Part shown: one piece after another, positions 49,104 to 57,764 of the stretch | Layout: each line of letters opens with the position of its first letter | How positions within the stretch are numbered: position 1 is the first letter of the stretch | The notes under the pieces: generated by a model | What the model was told of the DNA's origin: nothing | Database searches by the model: none | Seen by the model: only the letters and a program-made list of their open reading frames with translations | Assembly: GCA_945883565.1 (NCBI GenBank) | Contig: CAMCXO010000001.1 | Coordinates: 146,421-210,420, forward strand | Source: Chryseobacterium gleum | GTDB taxonomy: Bacteria; Bacteroidota; Bacteroidia; Flavobacteriales; Schleiferiaceae | Direction of reading: 5' to 3' | Length of the DNA: 64,000 bases | Program-made: the position numbers and the translations under genes

Positions 49104-50312
49104 ATGCGTTCTATTCACCCCGCCATTCTTCGTTCCTTTTTGTTGTTAGGAACCTCTTTATTCCTGGGTGTGGCTTGTACATCTTCCCAAAGTTTAACAC
49201 GCAACTTAATGGACGACGGTATCTATTTCGATCCGGATTATTCTGTTGCCAAGCCAATGGTTAAAAACCCCCATGCTGAAAACGCACCCAGCCCCAACGA
49301 TGCCTTCGATTATTTCGACCCATCTGATGCCTCTCAAGCTGCTAACGCTCAATCCGGTTCAGGTTTTATGCCCAATTCCAGATTTAACCATACGCCCGGC
49401 TTTGGTTGGGGCATGCAAAATGGATGGAGTATGGGCTTGGGAATGGGAATGGGAATGGGTTCGATAAATGGTTGGAATATGGGATTGGGTTTTGGAAACA
49501 ATTGGGGAATGATGGGGAACGGCTGGGGAATGTGCGACCCTTTCTGGGATCCATTCTGCGACCCATTTATGGGTTCAATTTACAACCCTTGGTATTCACC
49601 TTGGAATAATCCATGGGCTATGGGCTTTGGCAATCCTTATTGGAATGGATTTAACAATGGCTTCTATTTGGGCAGTATTTTGAACGGAAACGATCAAAAC
49701 TTTAGCAGCAATCGGCGCAGAGTAAGTGCACCACGACCCGGTGGTGGTCGGAATTTATCAGGTGAAAACGCTTCAAACAACGGTTCCGGGAAGCGCGCAT
49801 TGGAAAGCAGCCGCGCCATTAGAAATCGAGAAACCTACCAAAGAACTGCCGCTAGTGGTTCGGAATCATCGAACAACCGGTCTCAAACTTCATCTTTGTC
49901 GCCGCGAAATTCAGCAGTAATTCATGCTGAATCTATTTCTACAAATCGACGCGATGTGCACAACCGAGTAAGCGAGTGGGTAGAATCGCCAAGAAATTCT
50001 AACAATGGTTCTGGAGTTAGACAAACCGATCGTTTGTCAAATCAATCAAGAAGTAGAAGCTTTACGGATCAAGAACGCAATCAATGGGTTCCAGAACGTC
50101 CGGCCAGCCGCCAAACCCCGGGAAATCAAAGTAGAACACAAGAAAGAAGCACTTGGGATAGAATGCAGCAATCTGTTCAGGAGCGAAATAACAGAAGCTT
50201 CGATCGCTCTTACGAAAACTCCAGGTCAAGCTCACCTTCTTCAAGTCCCGCGCCTTCACGATCTTCAGGCAGTACACCTGCCACACGTTCAAACAGCGGA
50301 AGAGGCCGATGA
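49104..50312 (+). CDS. Low-complexity lipoprotein
   Basis: 402 aa with a lipoprotein signal: hydrophobic stretch then LGVACTSS, so Cys at about 25 would be lipidated. The mature protein has a short Asp/Pro-rich part, a Gly/Met/Asn/Trp-rich region at about 100-195 (GMGMGMGSINGWNMGLGFG and similar), and a Ser/Arg/Asn/Gln-rich C-terminal half with little predicted fold. Not recognised as a named family. It overlaps the next, FadL-like gene as ATGA, so it may be a surface partner of that barrel (inference). Several out-of-frame open stretches here are by-products of the repeats. Confidence 0.7.
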   Translation: MRSIHPAILRSFLLLGTSLFLGVACTSSQSLTRNLMDDGIYFDPDYSVAKPMVKNPHAENAPSPNDAFDYFDPSDASQAANAQSGSGFMPNSRFNHTPGFGWGMQNGWSMGLGMGMGMGSINGWNMGLGFGNNWGMMGNGWGMCDPFWDPFCDPFMGSIYNPWYSPWNNPWAMGFGNPYWNGFNNGFYLGSILNGNDQNFSSNRRRVSAPRPGGGRNLSGENASNNGSGKRALESSRAIRNRETYQRTAASGSESSNNRSQTSSLSPRNSAVIHAESISTNRRDVHNRVSEWVESPRNSNNGSGVRQTDRLSNQSRSRSFTDQERNQWVPERPASRQTPGNQSRTQERSTWDRMQQSVQERNNRSFDRSYENSRSSSPSSSPAPSRSSGSTPATRSNSGRGR

Positions 50313-51760
50313 AAAGAGTGCTTTTGGCATTAACCTCTATTTTATATTTCTTCAGCCATGCTCAAAATATTCAGGAGGTTTTGCTCTACGGCCAAACCGA
50401 TTTGTATGGTAGCCCTCGGTATGTGGCTATGGGAGGTGCGTTTGGCGCCTTGGGTAGCGATTTAAGCGCCATACATGACAATCCGGCCGGTTTATCGGTT
50501 TTCAGGCAAGATGCCTTCGAGTTTAGTTTAGGTTTGCGTTTTTTCAACAATAAAAGCCAATTTTACAATCAAAACCAAAGAGAAGGTGATTCAGATTTAC
50601 CCTTTGGTAATGTTGGACTTGTGCGGGAGCTTAAATCTTTAGGCCAAAACACCAAACGCTTCCACTTTGGCATTTCCTACAAACGAATGGCCGATTTTGA
50701 CCGAAATTATATTGTTAAGGGCCAAAACCCCAGATCTTCGATTTTAGATGAATGGATTTCCAATTCTAATGGATTTTCCCCTCAACAACTTTTCGACAAC
50801 GGTCAACTCTACGAAAGTTTGGCTTGGGAAACCTACTTAACAGACGTGACAGACACCAACAATTGGACCTATACTTCTTATGGTACAGGTTTAAATACCA
50901 ATCAATTAAAGCAAGTAAACAGCCAGGGTTCTCGAGACGAGCTTTTTTTAGGCGTGTCTGGTGGCTTAGACCATCAACTTTTTTTTGGCTTCGGATTGGG
51001 CATCCCCATTCTCAGCTATTCTGAAGTCACAAATTATTCAGAGTCAGGCTTCGATGAAAACAGCGAAGTGGATAATTTTAATTACCGAGACGAATATAAT
51101 ATCTCGGCCATAGGTCTAAATTTAAAAATTGGTGTATTATACCGCATCAATCAAATATTCAGAATAGGAGCTTCTTATGTATCTCCATCTTGGCACGGGG
51201 TAAATGGGCAGTTTGCCATAAGCATGAATTCTCGTGTACTGCTTAATAATACCTGGACCAATTTTAACTCACCTGAATACTTCAACGATCAATTGCGTTA
51301 TTCTTTAAGTTCTCCACAAATTTTTGGGCTTTCCGCAGCAGCCATATTTGGAAAGCAAGGTCTTTTAGCTTTAGATTATGTGGGTCGAAAATTTTCTTCG
51401 AGTAGAATTAGCTCAAAAGATTTTGATTTAGATTACGTTCAAAACGACATTCGTTCTGTATTGGGATGGCAGCATTTAATAAAAGTTGGAGGCGAATACC
51501 GCTTTGAACAATGGACGCTGAGAGGTGGGTACCAAATTCAAAATTCACCCGTACAGAAAGCCGTGCCATACAACATCGGAAATGTGCAAAGCGTGTCTCT
51601 TGGATTTGGCTATCAACTCAATTACACCCGCTTAAACCTGGCCTGGAGAAGCTCTTGGTTTCAAGAAACCCTTTACCCCTATTCTGCAGACTTTACCGAT
51701 GCAGCCCTCTTAAATACCCGCGACCATTTATTGCTTGCCGGCATTCAATTCGGCTTTTAA
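50309..51760 (+). CDS. OmpP1/FadL-family outer-membrane protein
   Basis: 483 aa with a signal peptide ending in SHAQ. The N-terminal plug-like segment YVAMGGAFGALGSDLSAIHDNPAGLS is a close match to the FadL/OmpP1 signature (described here by its conserved MGGAFGALG and NPAGLS). A 14-stranded barrel follows, ending in LLLAGIQFGF. FadL proteins move hydrophobic molecules across the outer membrane; Bacteroidota paralogues have varied or unknown ligands. It is translationally coupled to the lipoprotein upstream. Confidence 0.85.
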   Translation: MKRVLLALTSILYFFSHAQNIQEVLLYGQTDLYGSPRYVAMGGAFGALGSDLSAIHDNPAGLSVFRQDAFEFSLGLRFFNNKSQFYNQNQREGDSDLPFGNVGLVRELKSLGQNTKRFHFGISYKRMADFDRNYIVKGQNPRSSILDEWISNSNGFSPQQLFDNGQLYESLAWETYLTDVTDTNNWTYTSYGTGLNTNQLKQVNSQGSRDELFLGVSGGLDHQLFFGFGLGIPILSYSEVTNYSESGFDENSEVDNFNYRDEYNISAIGLNLKIGVLYRINQIFRIGASYVSPSWHGVNGQFAISMNSRVLLNNTWTNFNSPEYFNDQLRYSLSSPQIFGLSAAAIFGKQGLLALDYVGRKFSSSRISSKDFDLDYVQNDIRSVLGWQHLIKVGGEYRFEQWTLRGGYQIQNSPVQKAVPYNIGNVQSVSLGFGYQLNYTRLNLAWRSSWFQETLYPYSADFTDAALLNTRDHLLLAGIQFGF

Positions 51761-51853
51761 TTACAAAACTTAAATGTTTGTTAAAATGTTAGGCTAAGCA
51801 GTCAAAGTTTAAACTTTGGCATCGAATACCCATCTTCTATAAAATTCTGCAGT

Positions 51854-54589
51854 TTGAAAAAACCCTTTGCCCTCCTACTGGCCCTTTCGCTTTCATTGTG
51901 TATTAATGCTCAAGTTAAAATTGTTGTAGTTGACGAACAAAATCAAGGACTTATAGGTGCCTTAATCGAAGTGAATCCAATTCGTTCTGAAGGGCCTTTA
52001 AAGCAGTTTCTAACAGATGTAGAAGGAGTATCCTTGATTCCGGCTTTAACCGAACCCATCTCTGTGAAAATTGGGTTTATAGGCTATCAGGATACTGTTT
52101 TCAGAACCGGTCCGCGTTCGGCCCAATTAACTTTTCGGGTTCAATTAAAACCCAAAAAGAACCTTTTAAAGGAAGTTAACGTAGAAGCCCAAGCCGTTGC
52201 TCAAGAACTAAAAGGAGATACCACCGTGATGAATGCTGCCGCATTTACCACCAATCCCGATGCCAGCACAGCCGATCTTTTAAACAAAATGCCGGGCATT
52301 GACATAAGCAACGGTAAAATTCAAGCCCAAGGTGAAGATGTTGCAAAGGTTTTTGTAGATGGTAAACCCTTTTTTGGGGAAGACTCAAAAGCGGCCTTAG
52401 ACCTCATTCCTGCTGATATGGTAGATGCCGTAAAAGTGTACGACCGGCAATCAGACCAATCGCGATTTACAGGCTTTAACGACGGCAAAACATCAAAAAC
52501 CCTCGACATCATCACCAAAAAAGAAAAACGTTTTGGGGTATTCGGAAGTTTAATGGCCGGGGTTGGAGATCAAGAGCGGTATCAAGCCGATGGTAATATT
52601 AATTTGTTTAGGAATCAAGAGCGCATCACATTTACAGGAAGCTTCGATAATGTTAACGGTCAGGCCTTTGGAATGAGACGTTTTTTTAGGTTTGGCATGA
52701 TGCAAGCACCTACCGGAATTCGTGATTCATGGAGCGGTGGTATAAACTACAGCAATGTATTCAGAAAGAATCTGGAAGTTCAGGCCAGTTATAATTACAG
52801 TGGCAACGAATTAATTACCAGTAGTTCTTCTTGGCGCTCTTTTCTTCTCCCCCAAGATTCGGGTCAAACCTATCAAGAAAACGATAAAGGTTGGAGCAGC
52901 GGCCATGACCACAGTTTTAATGCAGAAATTAAATACCAATTAGACTCTAACAACAGTTTGGAGTTTAGGCCGAGGGTATCGGTTAACAATTCGAGAAGCA
53001 CCGGTTATTCTATTGCCGAAACCTTTCAAGGCAATGAATTGCTCAATTTTAATGAGCGCGACAATCAAAATGTAAGCGACGGATTGAATTACTCTGCGAA
53101 TTTGTTGTACAAACTCAAATTAAAAAAAGTTGGCAGAACACTCAGCACCAATTTACTGTATGCAAACAATGAAAATGAAAGTCAGAATTTTTTGAACGCC
53201 TTAAGCCTGTTTGGCAGTAGGGCCGATACCATTAATCAGAAAACCGAAAGCCAGGTAATTATTCCAAATTATTCGGGTTCTTTTATATATACCGAACCTT
53301 TATCCAACAAAAGCATGCTGGAGTTTCGCTACGAATACCGAAACAACCGAGAAGACAGAAAAAACAATACATTTTCTCAATACAATGTCGACATAAACAG
53401 TGTTTTAGACTCTATTTTAAGTAGCCAGTACGACGGATTAATTAAAACAAACGAAGGCAGTGTGGGCTATAATTACAGCAGCGAAAAGTTCATTTTCAAC
53501 AGCCGTATTGGGTATGGTCTTCAAAACCTAAGCAATGTTCAATTTCTACCCCGAGCAAGCACCCAGAATCGCGATTTTCTGGCGTGGCTACCCTTTGCCT
53601 CTGTAGAATTTAAACCACGAAATGACTTGCGGTTTAGGCTCGAATATTCGGGAAGTAACCAAATACCCGGTTTTTCACAACTTCAAGAAGTGGTGAACAA
53701 CAGCAATCCTCTGCAACTTTCGAGTGGAAACCCCGATTTGCGGCAATCGTATTCTCATGAAGTTGAAACGCGCATCAACATTAACGATGCACGTAACAAC
53801 AACGGATGGTTTTTTTACAACGGATTTACCATTACCCAAGATTTCATTGGTCAATCTACCCAAATTTCCAGCACCAGCAACCCAATTCCCGGTTTAGAGC
53901 CCGGTGTTCAGTTTAGAAAACCCGAGAATTTGGAAGGCTTTTGGAGCTGGTCGAGCTTTATGAATTACGGCTTTCCACTTTTTGAGGGAAAAATAAAAGG
54001 AAATATCCGCATGGGTTTGCGTTTTAATCAAACGCCCAGTATAATTAACGACGAACGCAATTTGGCTCAAAATTTTGCCCCCGGCGGAGGCTTTACTTTA
54101 GGGAGCAATCTTAAAAACGGTCTCGATATAACTTACAACTTTCGATTGGCGCCTAATTGGATTGTGAATTCTTTGAATGAAGCGGCCAACAATCAGTTTA
54201 CTTCCATGAACAACAACATCGAATTCAAGTATCAAAGCAAAAATGGATTTTTATTTGAAAGCAATTTAGAACAGAGTTCCTTTTATGGTTTAAGCAGTGG
54301 TTTTAATCAAAATTTCGCCGTTTTAAACCTTGGAGTGGGTTACAAATTCTTAAAAGATAAATCGCTGGAAGCTAAATTATTTGTTTTCGATTTATTGGGC
54401 CAAAACAACAGCGTTTCCCGAAATTTCAGTGCGTTTTTTACCGAAGACATTCGTCAAATGGTGTTAGAACGTTATGTGATGTTCTCCATTACCTACAGAA
54501 TTAAAAAATTTAAAGGGCCTCCACCTTCCGATTTAATGCGAGGAGGCGGAATGCCTTTTGGCCGCGGTATGGGTGGAGGCAGACCTTAG
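51854..54589 (+). CDS. Large outer-membrane barrel protein, TonB-receptor-like
   Basis: 911 aa with a signal peptide ending in CINAQ. A carboxypeptidase-regulatory-like domain (about 22-105) is followed by a plug-like part (LLNKMPGIDISNGKI, VFVDGKPFFGED) and a long barrel of the OMP_b-brl_3 type. The C-terminus is a Gly/Pro/Met/Arg-rich tail (GGGMPFGRGMGGGRP), common in this group. The start is a TTG at 51854. No SusD or TonB gene is adjacent. The substrate is unknown; it ends 19 nt before dnaX. Confidence 0.82.
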   Translation: MKKPFALLLALSLSLCINAQVKIVVVDEQNQGLIGALIEVNPIRSEGPLKQFLTDVEGVSLIPALTEPISVKIGFIGYQDTVFRTGPRSAQLTFRVQLKPKKNLLKEVNVEAQAVAQELKGDTTVMNAAAFTTNPDASTADLLNKMPGIDISNGKIQAQGEDVAKVFVDGKPFFGEDSKAALDLIPADMVDAVKVYDRQSDQSRFTGFNDGKTSKTLDIITKKEKRFGVFGSLMAGVGDQERYQADGNINLFRNQERITFTGSFDNVNGQAFGMRRFFRFGMMQAPTGIRDSWSGGINYSNVFRKNLEVQASYNYSGNELITSSSSWRSFLLPQDSGQTYQENDKGWSSGHDHSFNAEIKYQLDSNNSLEFRPRVSVNNSRSTGYSIAETFQGNELLNFNERDNQNVSDGLNYSANLLYKLKLKKVGRTLSTNLLYANNENESQNFLNALSLFGSRADTINQKTESQVIIPNYSGSFIYTEPLSNKSMLEFRYEYRNNREDRKNNTFSQYNVDINSVLDSILSSQYDGLIKTNEGSVGYNYSSEKFIFNSRIGYGLQNLSNVQFLPRASTQNRDFLAWLPFASVEFKPRNDLRFRLEYSGSNQIPGFSQLQEVVNNSNPLQLSSGNPDLRQSYSHEVETRININDARNNNGWFFYNGFTITQDFIGQSTQISSTSNPIPGLEPGVQFRKPENLEGFWSWSSFMNYGFPLFEGKIKGNIRMGLRFNQTPSIINDERNLAQNFAPGGGFTLGSNLKNGLDITYNFRLAPNWIVNSLNEAANNQFTSMNNNIEFKYQSKNGFLFESNLEQSSFYGLSSGFNQNFAVLNLGVGYKFLKDKSLEAKLFVFDLLGQNNSVSRNFSAFFTEDIRQMVLERYVMFSITYRIKKFKGPPPSDLMRGGGMPFGRGMGGGRP

Positions 54590-54594
54590 GCGTT

Positions 54595-54602
54595 TATATT
54601 TG
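54595..54602 (+). promoter_or_regulatory. -7-like element TATATTTG for dnaX
   Basis: The same octamer as before the gene at 2369; here it ends 5 nt before the dnaX ATG. If functional, the mRNA has almost no leader. Confidence 0.4.
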
Positions 54603-54607
54603 CCCAT

Positions 54608-55687
54608 ATGGAGAACTACGTTGTTTCGGCCCGTAAATACCGCCCAAAGCGATTTGAAGATGTTGTTGGTCAAACACATGTAACCCAAACCCTCCAAAAA
54701 GCCATTGAGCAAAACCATCTGGCTCAAGCGCTCTTATTTACAGGTCCGCGAGGAGTTGGCAAAACCACCTGTGCACGCATTTTAGCAAAAATGATTAATG
54801 CTCAGGATCAAGCAGGAACGGATGCGGAGAACGACTTTGCCTTTAACATCTTCGAGTTGGATGCCGCGTCGAATAACTCGGTGGATGATATTAGAAATTT
54901 AACCGATCAAGTTCGCTTTGCTCCACAAGTTGGACGTTTTAAGGTGTACATCATCGATGAGGTTCACATGCTTTCTAAAGCGGCCTTTAATGCCTTTTTG
55001 AAAACTCTGGAAGAACCACCTGCCCACGCCATTTTTATTTTGGCTACCACCGAAAGGCATCAAATTTTACCCACTATTCTTTCGCGTTGCCAGATTTATG
55101 ACTTTAAACGCATTACCGTCGACGATATCGCCAGGCATTTGGCCTACGTTGCCGTAAACGAACACATAGAAGCCGACCCCTCTGCCCTTCATCTAATAGC
55201 CCAAAAAGCCGATGGTGCACTTCGCGATTCTCTGAGTATTTTCGACCGAATTGCCACTTACAGTGGTAATAAAATCAGCTATCAAGACGTGATCGAAAAT
55301 CTGAATATTCTTGATTATGAGTATTATTTCAGAATTGTAGAATCCGCTTTAAGCAATCAGATTTCTGAATTGCTCATTACTTACAACGACATTCTTGACC
55401 GGGGCTTTGACGGCCAATTGTTTGTTAACGGCCTCGCTGCGCATCTTCGCGACCTTTTGGTGGCCAAAGATCCCCGCACAGTTGCTTTGCTCGAAATTGG
55501 TGGAGGACTAAAAGAGCGCTACCACGAACAAGTGGCTAAATTGGGTTACAAAGAACTTTTCTCTGCTCTCGAGGTGTTAAACAACGCTGATTTACACTAT
55601 AAAGCGAGCAGCAATCCCCGATTGCTGGTAGAATTGGCCTTGTTGGAGCTGGGTAACATCTTGTCGGGCGAAAAAAAAAAGCCTTAG
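54608..55687 (+). CDS. dnaX: DNA polymerase III subunit gamma/tau, frame-0 product
   Basis: ATPase of the clamp loader. Residues 46-54 form the Walker A loop GPRGVGKTT, DEVH lies at 117-120 and the sensor SRC at 159-161. The four-cysteine zinc module usual between Walker A and the FELDAASNN segment is absent (residues 61-80 have no Cys). Frame 0 stops at 55687, just after an A10 run, giving a 359-aa gamma-like product containing domains I-III. The tau tail continues in the -1 frame to 56367; a -1 slip gives 586 aa, the usual size for the phylum. Confidence 0.92.
   Translation: MENYVVSARKYRPKRFEDVVGQTHVTQTLQKAIEQNHLAQALLFTGPRGVGKTTCARILAKMINAQDQAGTDAENDFAFNIFELDAASNNSVDDIRNLTDQVRFAPQVGRFKVYIIDEVHMLSKAAFNAFLKTLEEPPAHAIFILATTERHQILPTILSRCQIYDFKRITVDDIARHLAYVAVNEHIEADPSALHLIAQKADGALRDSLSIFDRIATYSGNKISYQDVIENLNILDYEYYFRIVESALSNQISELLITYNDILDRGFDGQLFVNGLAAHLRDLLVAKDPRTVALLEIGGGLKERYHEQVAKLGYKELFSALEVLNNADLHYKASSNPRLLVELALLELGNILSGEKKKP
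55670..55681 (+). promoter_or_regulatory. dnaX slippery site GAAAAAAAAAAG
   Basis: In frame 0 the codons are GAA AAA AAA AAG, containing the heptamer A-AAA-AAG used for -1 frameshifting in E. coli dnaX. The run of ten A could equally cause transcript slippage, as in Thermus dnaX. A -1 slip enters a frame open to 56367, and frame 0 stops two codons later. A 7-bp stem (55707-55713 with 55722-55728) lies 25 nt downstream. Confidence 0.7.
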
Positions 55688-56367
55688 AGCGTAAAGAATC
55701 TGCAGAATCCGCTGACGAAAGAGCGGATATCCGTACAAACAGCCCTTTAAAGCCCATACCGGAAGAAGTTGAAAAAAAGGGGGGAGAAAAACCTGCTGCC
55801 GAGCACATTGCCCCGAATTCAAGCCCTACAGCCCCTTTAATTTCAGCTCAAACAAGTTCAGCAAATTCGTTAGTAGCCGAAAAACGAACTCTTGGAACCT
55901 TGCGAAAAAGCAGCTTAGGCATTAAGCCTGAGGAATTGGATTTCAATCTGGCTGCCAAAATCAATAACCAACAAGAAGCCAAAGCAGAATCGAAACCCAG
56001 CTCATTTTTTGAGTTAGAAGATATGCAAGCAGCTTGGCATACCTTCACCGTATCGCATCCCAATTTAAGGCCATCTGTATTCTCGGCCTTATCAATGGCC
56101 AAGCTTTTTAAAACCCCACAGGGCGACCTTTTGGTGCGCATAGAAAGCCATACAGCAGAGCACAGCTTAGAAGAAGTTAGGCAAGAACTCCTGCCATACT
56201 TAAAGAATAAGCTACATCTAAGTGAGTTGCGAATGCATACCGAAGTGCTTCCCGAAACAGATAAAGAATTAAAGCCTTATACCCCGGGTGAAATTCTTGA
56301 ACAAATGCGGAAGCTAAATCCGGAACTCGATTTGGTTTTATCTAAATACCCACTCAAATTAAAATGA
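55688..56367 (+). CDS. dnaX: dnaX tau C-terminal extension in the -1 frame
   Basis: This frame is open without a stop from the slippery site to the TGA at 56365-56367. It encodes a Pro/Glu/Lys-rich linker of about 70 residues and then a folded tail (AAWHTFTVSHPNLRP, LRMHTEVLPETD, YTPGEILEQMRKLNPEL) like the C-terminal domain of Bacteroidota DnaX. There is no plausible independent start at its beginning; the TTG at 55900 lies inside the domain boundary and is not preceded by an initiation context. The tail should bind the replicase alpha subunit and DnaB, as tau does. The end overlaps the M15 gene as ATGA. Confidence 0.8.
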
Positions 56368-57083
56368 CGAAGCCCCTATATAAATTGGCGCTTGTTTTCT
56401 GTTTGTTGGTTCCTTTAAAAGCCTGGAATAACGACACTTTGGTGATAGACTTTGAGGACCTTTTGGGACAAAACAAACCCGAAAAAGACCAATCTTTTGT
56501 TAATTTAAAAGCTCCATATGCCTTCCGCACCGATGCGTTTTTAAGAGAAGAAGTGGCTCTGGCTTTTATAAAAATGGCCGATAAAGCCCAAAAAGAGGGC
56601 ATTCAATTGGTGGTGATTTCGGCTACCAGAAACTGGAAATATCAAAAGCGCATTTGGGAATCTAAGTGGAACCAGTTAAATGGCTCCGATCTCGAAAGGG
56701 CTCGTCAAATTATGCACTACAGCAGCATGCCCGGAACAAGCCGGCACCATTGGGGCACCGATTTCGACCTAAATAACCTAGAGCCACTATGGTGGGAAAA
56801 AACCGAAGGGCAGCGTATTTACAGCTGGTTACAACACAATGCCCATGAGTTTGGCTTTTTTCAGCCTTTTTCTGATCAAAATAAAACCCGCCTAAGCGGT
56901 TATAAAGAAGAAAAATGGCATTGGTCTTATGCCCCATTGTCCATTCCAATTAAACGCGCCTACAACCAACTGGTTACCTACAACGATATCCAAGGATTTG
57001 AAGGCGCCCATCTGGCGCAAGAACTCGATGTAATAAACCTCTTTGTAAATGGCATCGAAATTCATGAAAAGCTTTCACAATAA
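56364..57083 (+). CDS. M15-family D-alanyl-D-alanine carboxypeptidase
   Basis: Predicted zinc peptidase that trims peptidoglycan stem peptides. A signal peptide (about 1-22) is followed by the LAS/M15B core: SRHHWGTDFDL gives the His and Asp zinc ligands and EKWHWSY gives the catalytic Glu and third ligand. The length of 239 aa fits VanY/DacB-like soluble enzymes. It shares the ATGA overlap with dnaX. It is more likely a housekeeping wall enzyme than a resistance gene because no van genes are nearby. Confidence 0.88.
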   Translation: MTKPLYKLALVFCLLVPLKAWNNDTLVIDFEDLLGQNKPEKDQSFVNLKAPYAFRTDAFLREEVALAFIKMADKAQKEGIQLVVISATRNWKYQKRIWESKWNQLNGSDLERARQIMHYSSMPGTSRHHWGTDFDLNNLEPLWWEKTEGQRIYSWLQHNAHEFGFFQPFSDQNKTRLSGYKEEKWHWSYAPLSIPIKRAYNQLVTYNDIQGFEGAHLAQELDVINLFVNGIEIHEKLSQ

Positions 57084-57095
57084 ACCCCTTAGACT

Positions 57096-57103
57096 TACCT
57101 TCG
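57096..57103 (+). promoter_or_regulatory. -7-like element TACCTTCG before the transaldolase gene
   Basis: Matches TAnnTT(T/C)G and ends 4 nt before the ATG at 57108, the same short spacing as at 2369 and dnaX. Confidence 0.35.
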
Positions 57104-57107
57104 CCCT

Positions 57108-57764
57108 ATGAAATTTTTTATCGACACAGCCAATCTCGATCAGATTCGGGAAGCTCAAGAACTTGGTGTTCTGGATGGTGTAACCACCAATCCTTCCCTT
57201 ATGGCCAAAGAAGGCATTACCGGGGTTGACAATATCAGAAAGCACTACATCAATATCTGCGAATTGGTTGATGGAGATGTGAGTGCCGAAGTGATTTCAA
57301 CCGATTTCGAGGGCATGGTTCGCGAGGGCGAGGCTTTGGCCGAACTTCACCCGCAAATTGTGGTGAAAATCCCCATGATTAAAGAAGGGGTAAAAGCCAT
57401 ACGCTATTTCTACGACAATGGCATTCGCACCAATTGCACTTTGGTGTTTAGCGCAGGTCAGGCTTTATTGGCCGCCAAGGCCGGGGCCACTTATGTTTCG
57501 CCTTTTATTGGTCGATTGGATGATATTTCAACCGATGGCATAGAGCTTATTCACCAAATGCGCGCCATTTACGATAACTACGGCTTTGAAACCGAAATTT
57601 TAGCGGCCAGTGTGCGTCATACCATGCACATAATTGCCTGTGCCGAAGCCGGAGCTGATGTGATGACCGGTCCGCTTTCTTCCATTATGGGATTATTAAA
57701 CCATCCGTTAACCGATATTGGTCTCGCCAAATTTTTGGCCGATCACCAAAAAGGCAATGGCTGA
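57108..57764 (+). CDS. Transaldolase / fructose-6-phosphate aldolase family
   Basis: 218 aa, the short single-barrel type (TalC/FSA-like). Motifs are FIDTANLDQI, GVTTNPSLMAKEG, the Schiff-base lysine in VVKIPMIKEGVKAI and TCTLVFSAGQALLA-like NCTLVFSAGQALLAAKAG, with the C-terminal TGPLSSIMGLLNHPLTDIGLAKF. It either transfers dihydroxyacetone in the pentose phosphate pathway, alongside Rpe at 12803, or cleaves fructose-6-phosphate. The sequence does not decide between the two; most bacteria with this form use it as transaldolase. Confidence 0.92.
   Translation: MKFFIDTANLDQIREAQELGVLDGVTTNPSLMAKEGITGVDNIRKHYINICELVDGDVSAEVISTDFEGMVREGEALAELHPQIVVKIPMIKEGVKAIRYFYDNGIRTNCTLVFSAGQALLAAKAGATYVSPFIGRLDDISTDGIELIHQMRAIYDNYGFETEILAASVRHTMHIIACAEAGADVMTGPLSSIMGLLNHPLTDIGLAKFLADHQKGNG

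Noticed and set aside
50005..50412. 135-codon out-of-frame open stretch inside the lipoprotein gene
   Set aside because: It results from the low-complexity composition of that gene; it also runs into the FadL-like gene in another frame.
55900..56367. Separate hypothetical gene starting at the TTG at 55900
   Set aside because: The frame is open back to the A10 run and the sequence matches the tau tail of DnaX, so it is the second half of dnaX.
56364..57083. VanY-type glycopeptide resistance gene
   Set aside because: M15 carboxypeptidases are common cell-wall enzymes and no vanA, vanH, vanX or regulator gene is nearby.
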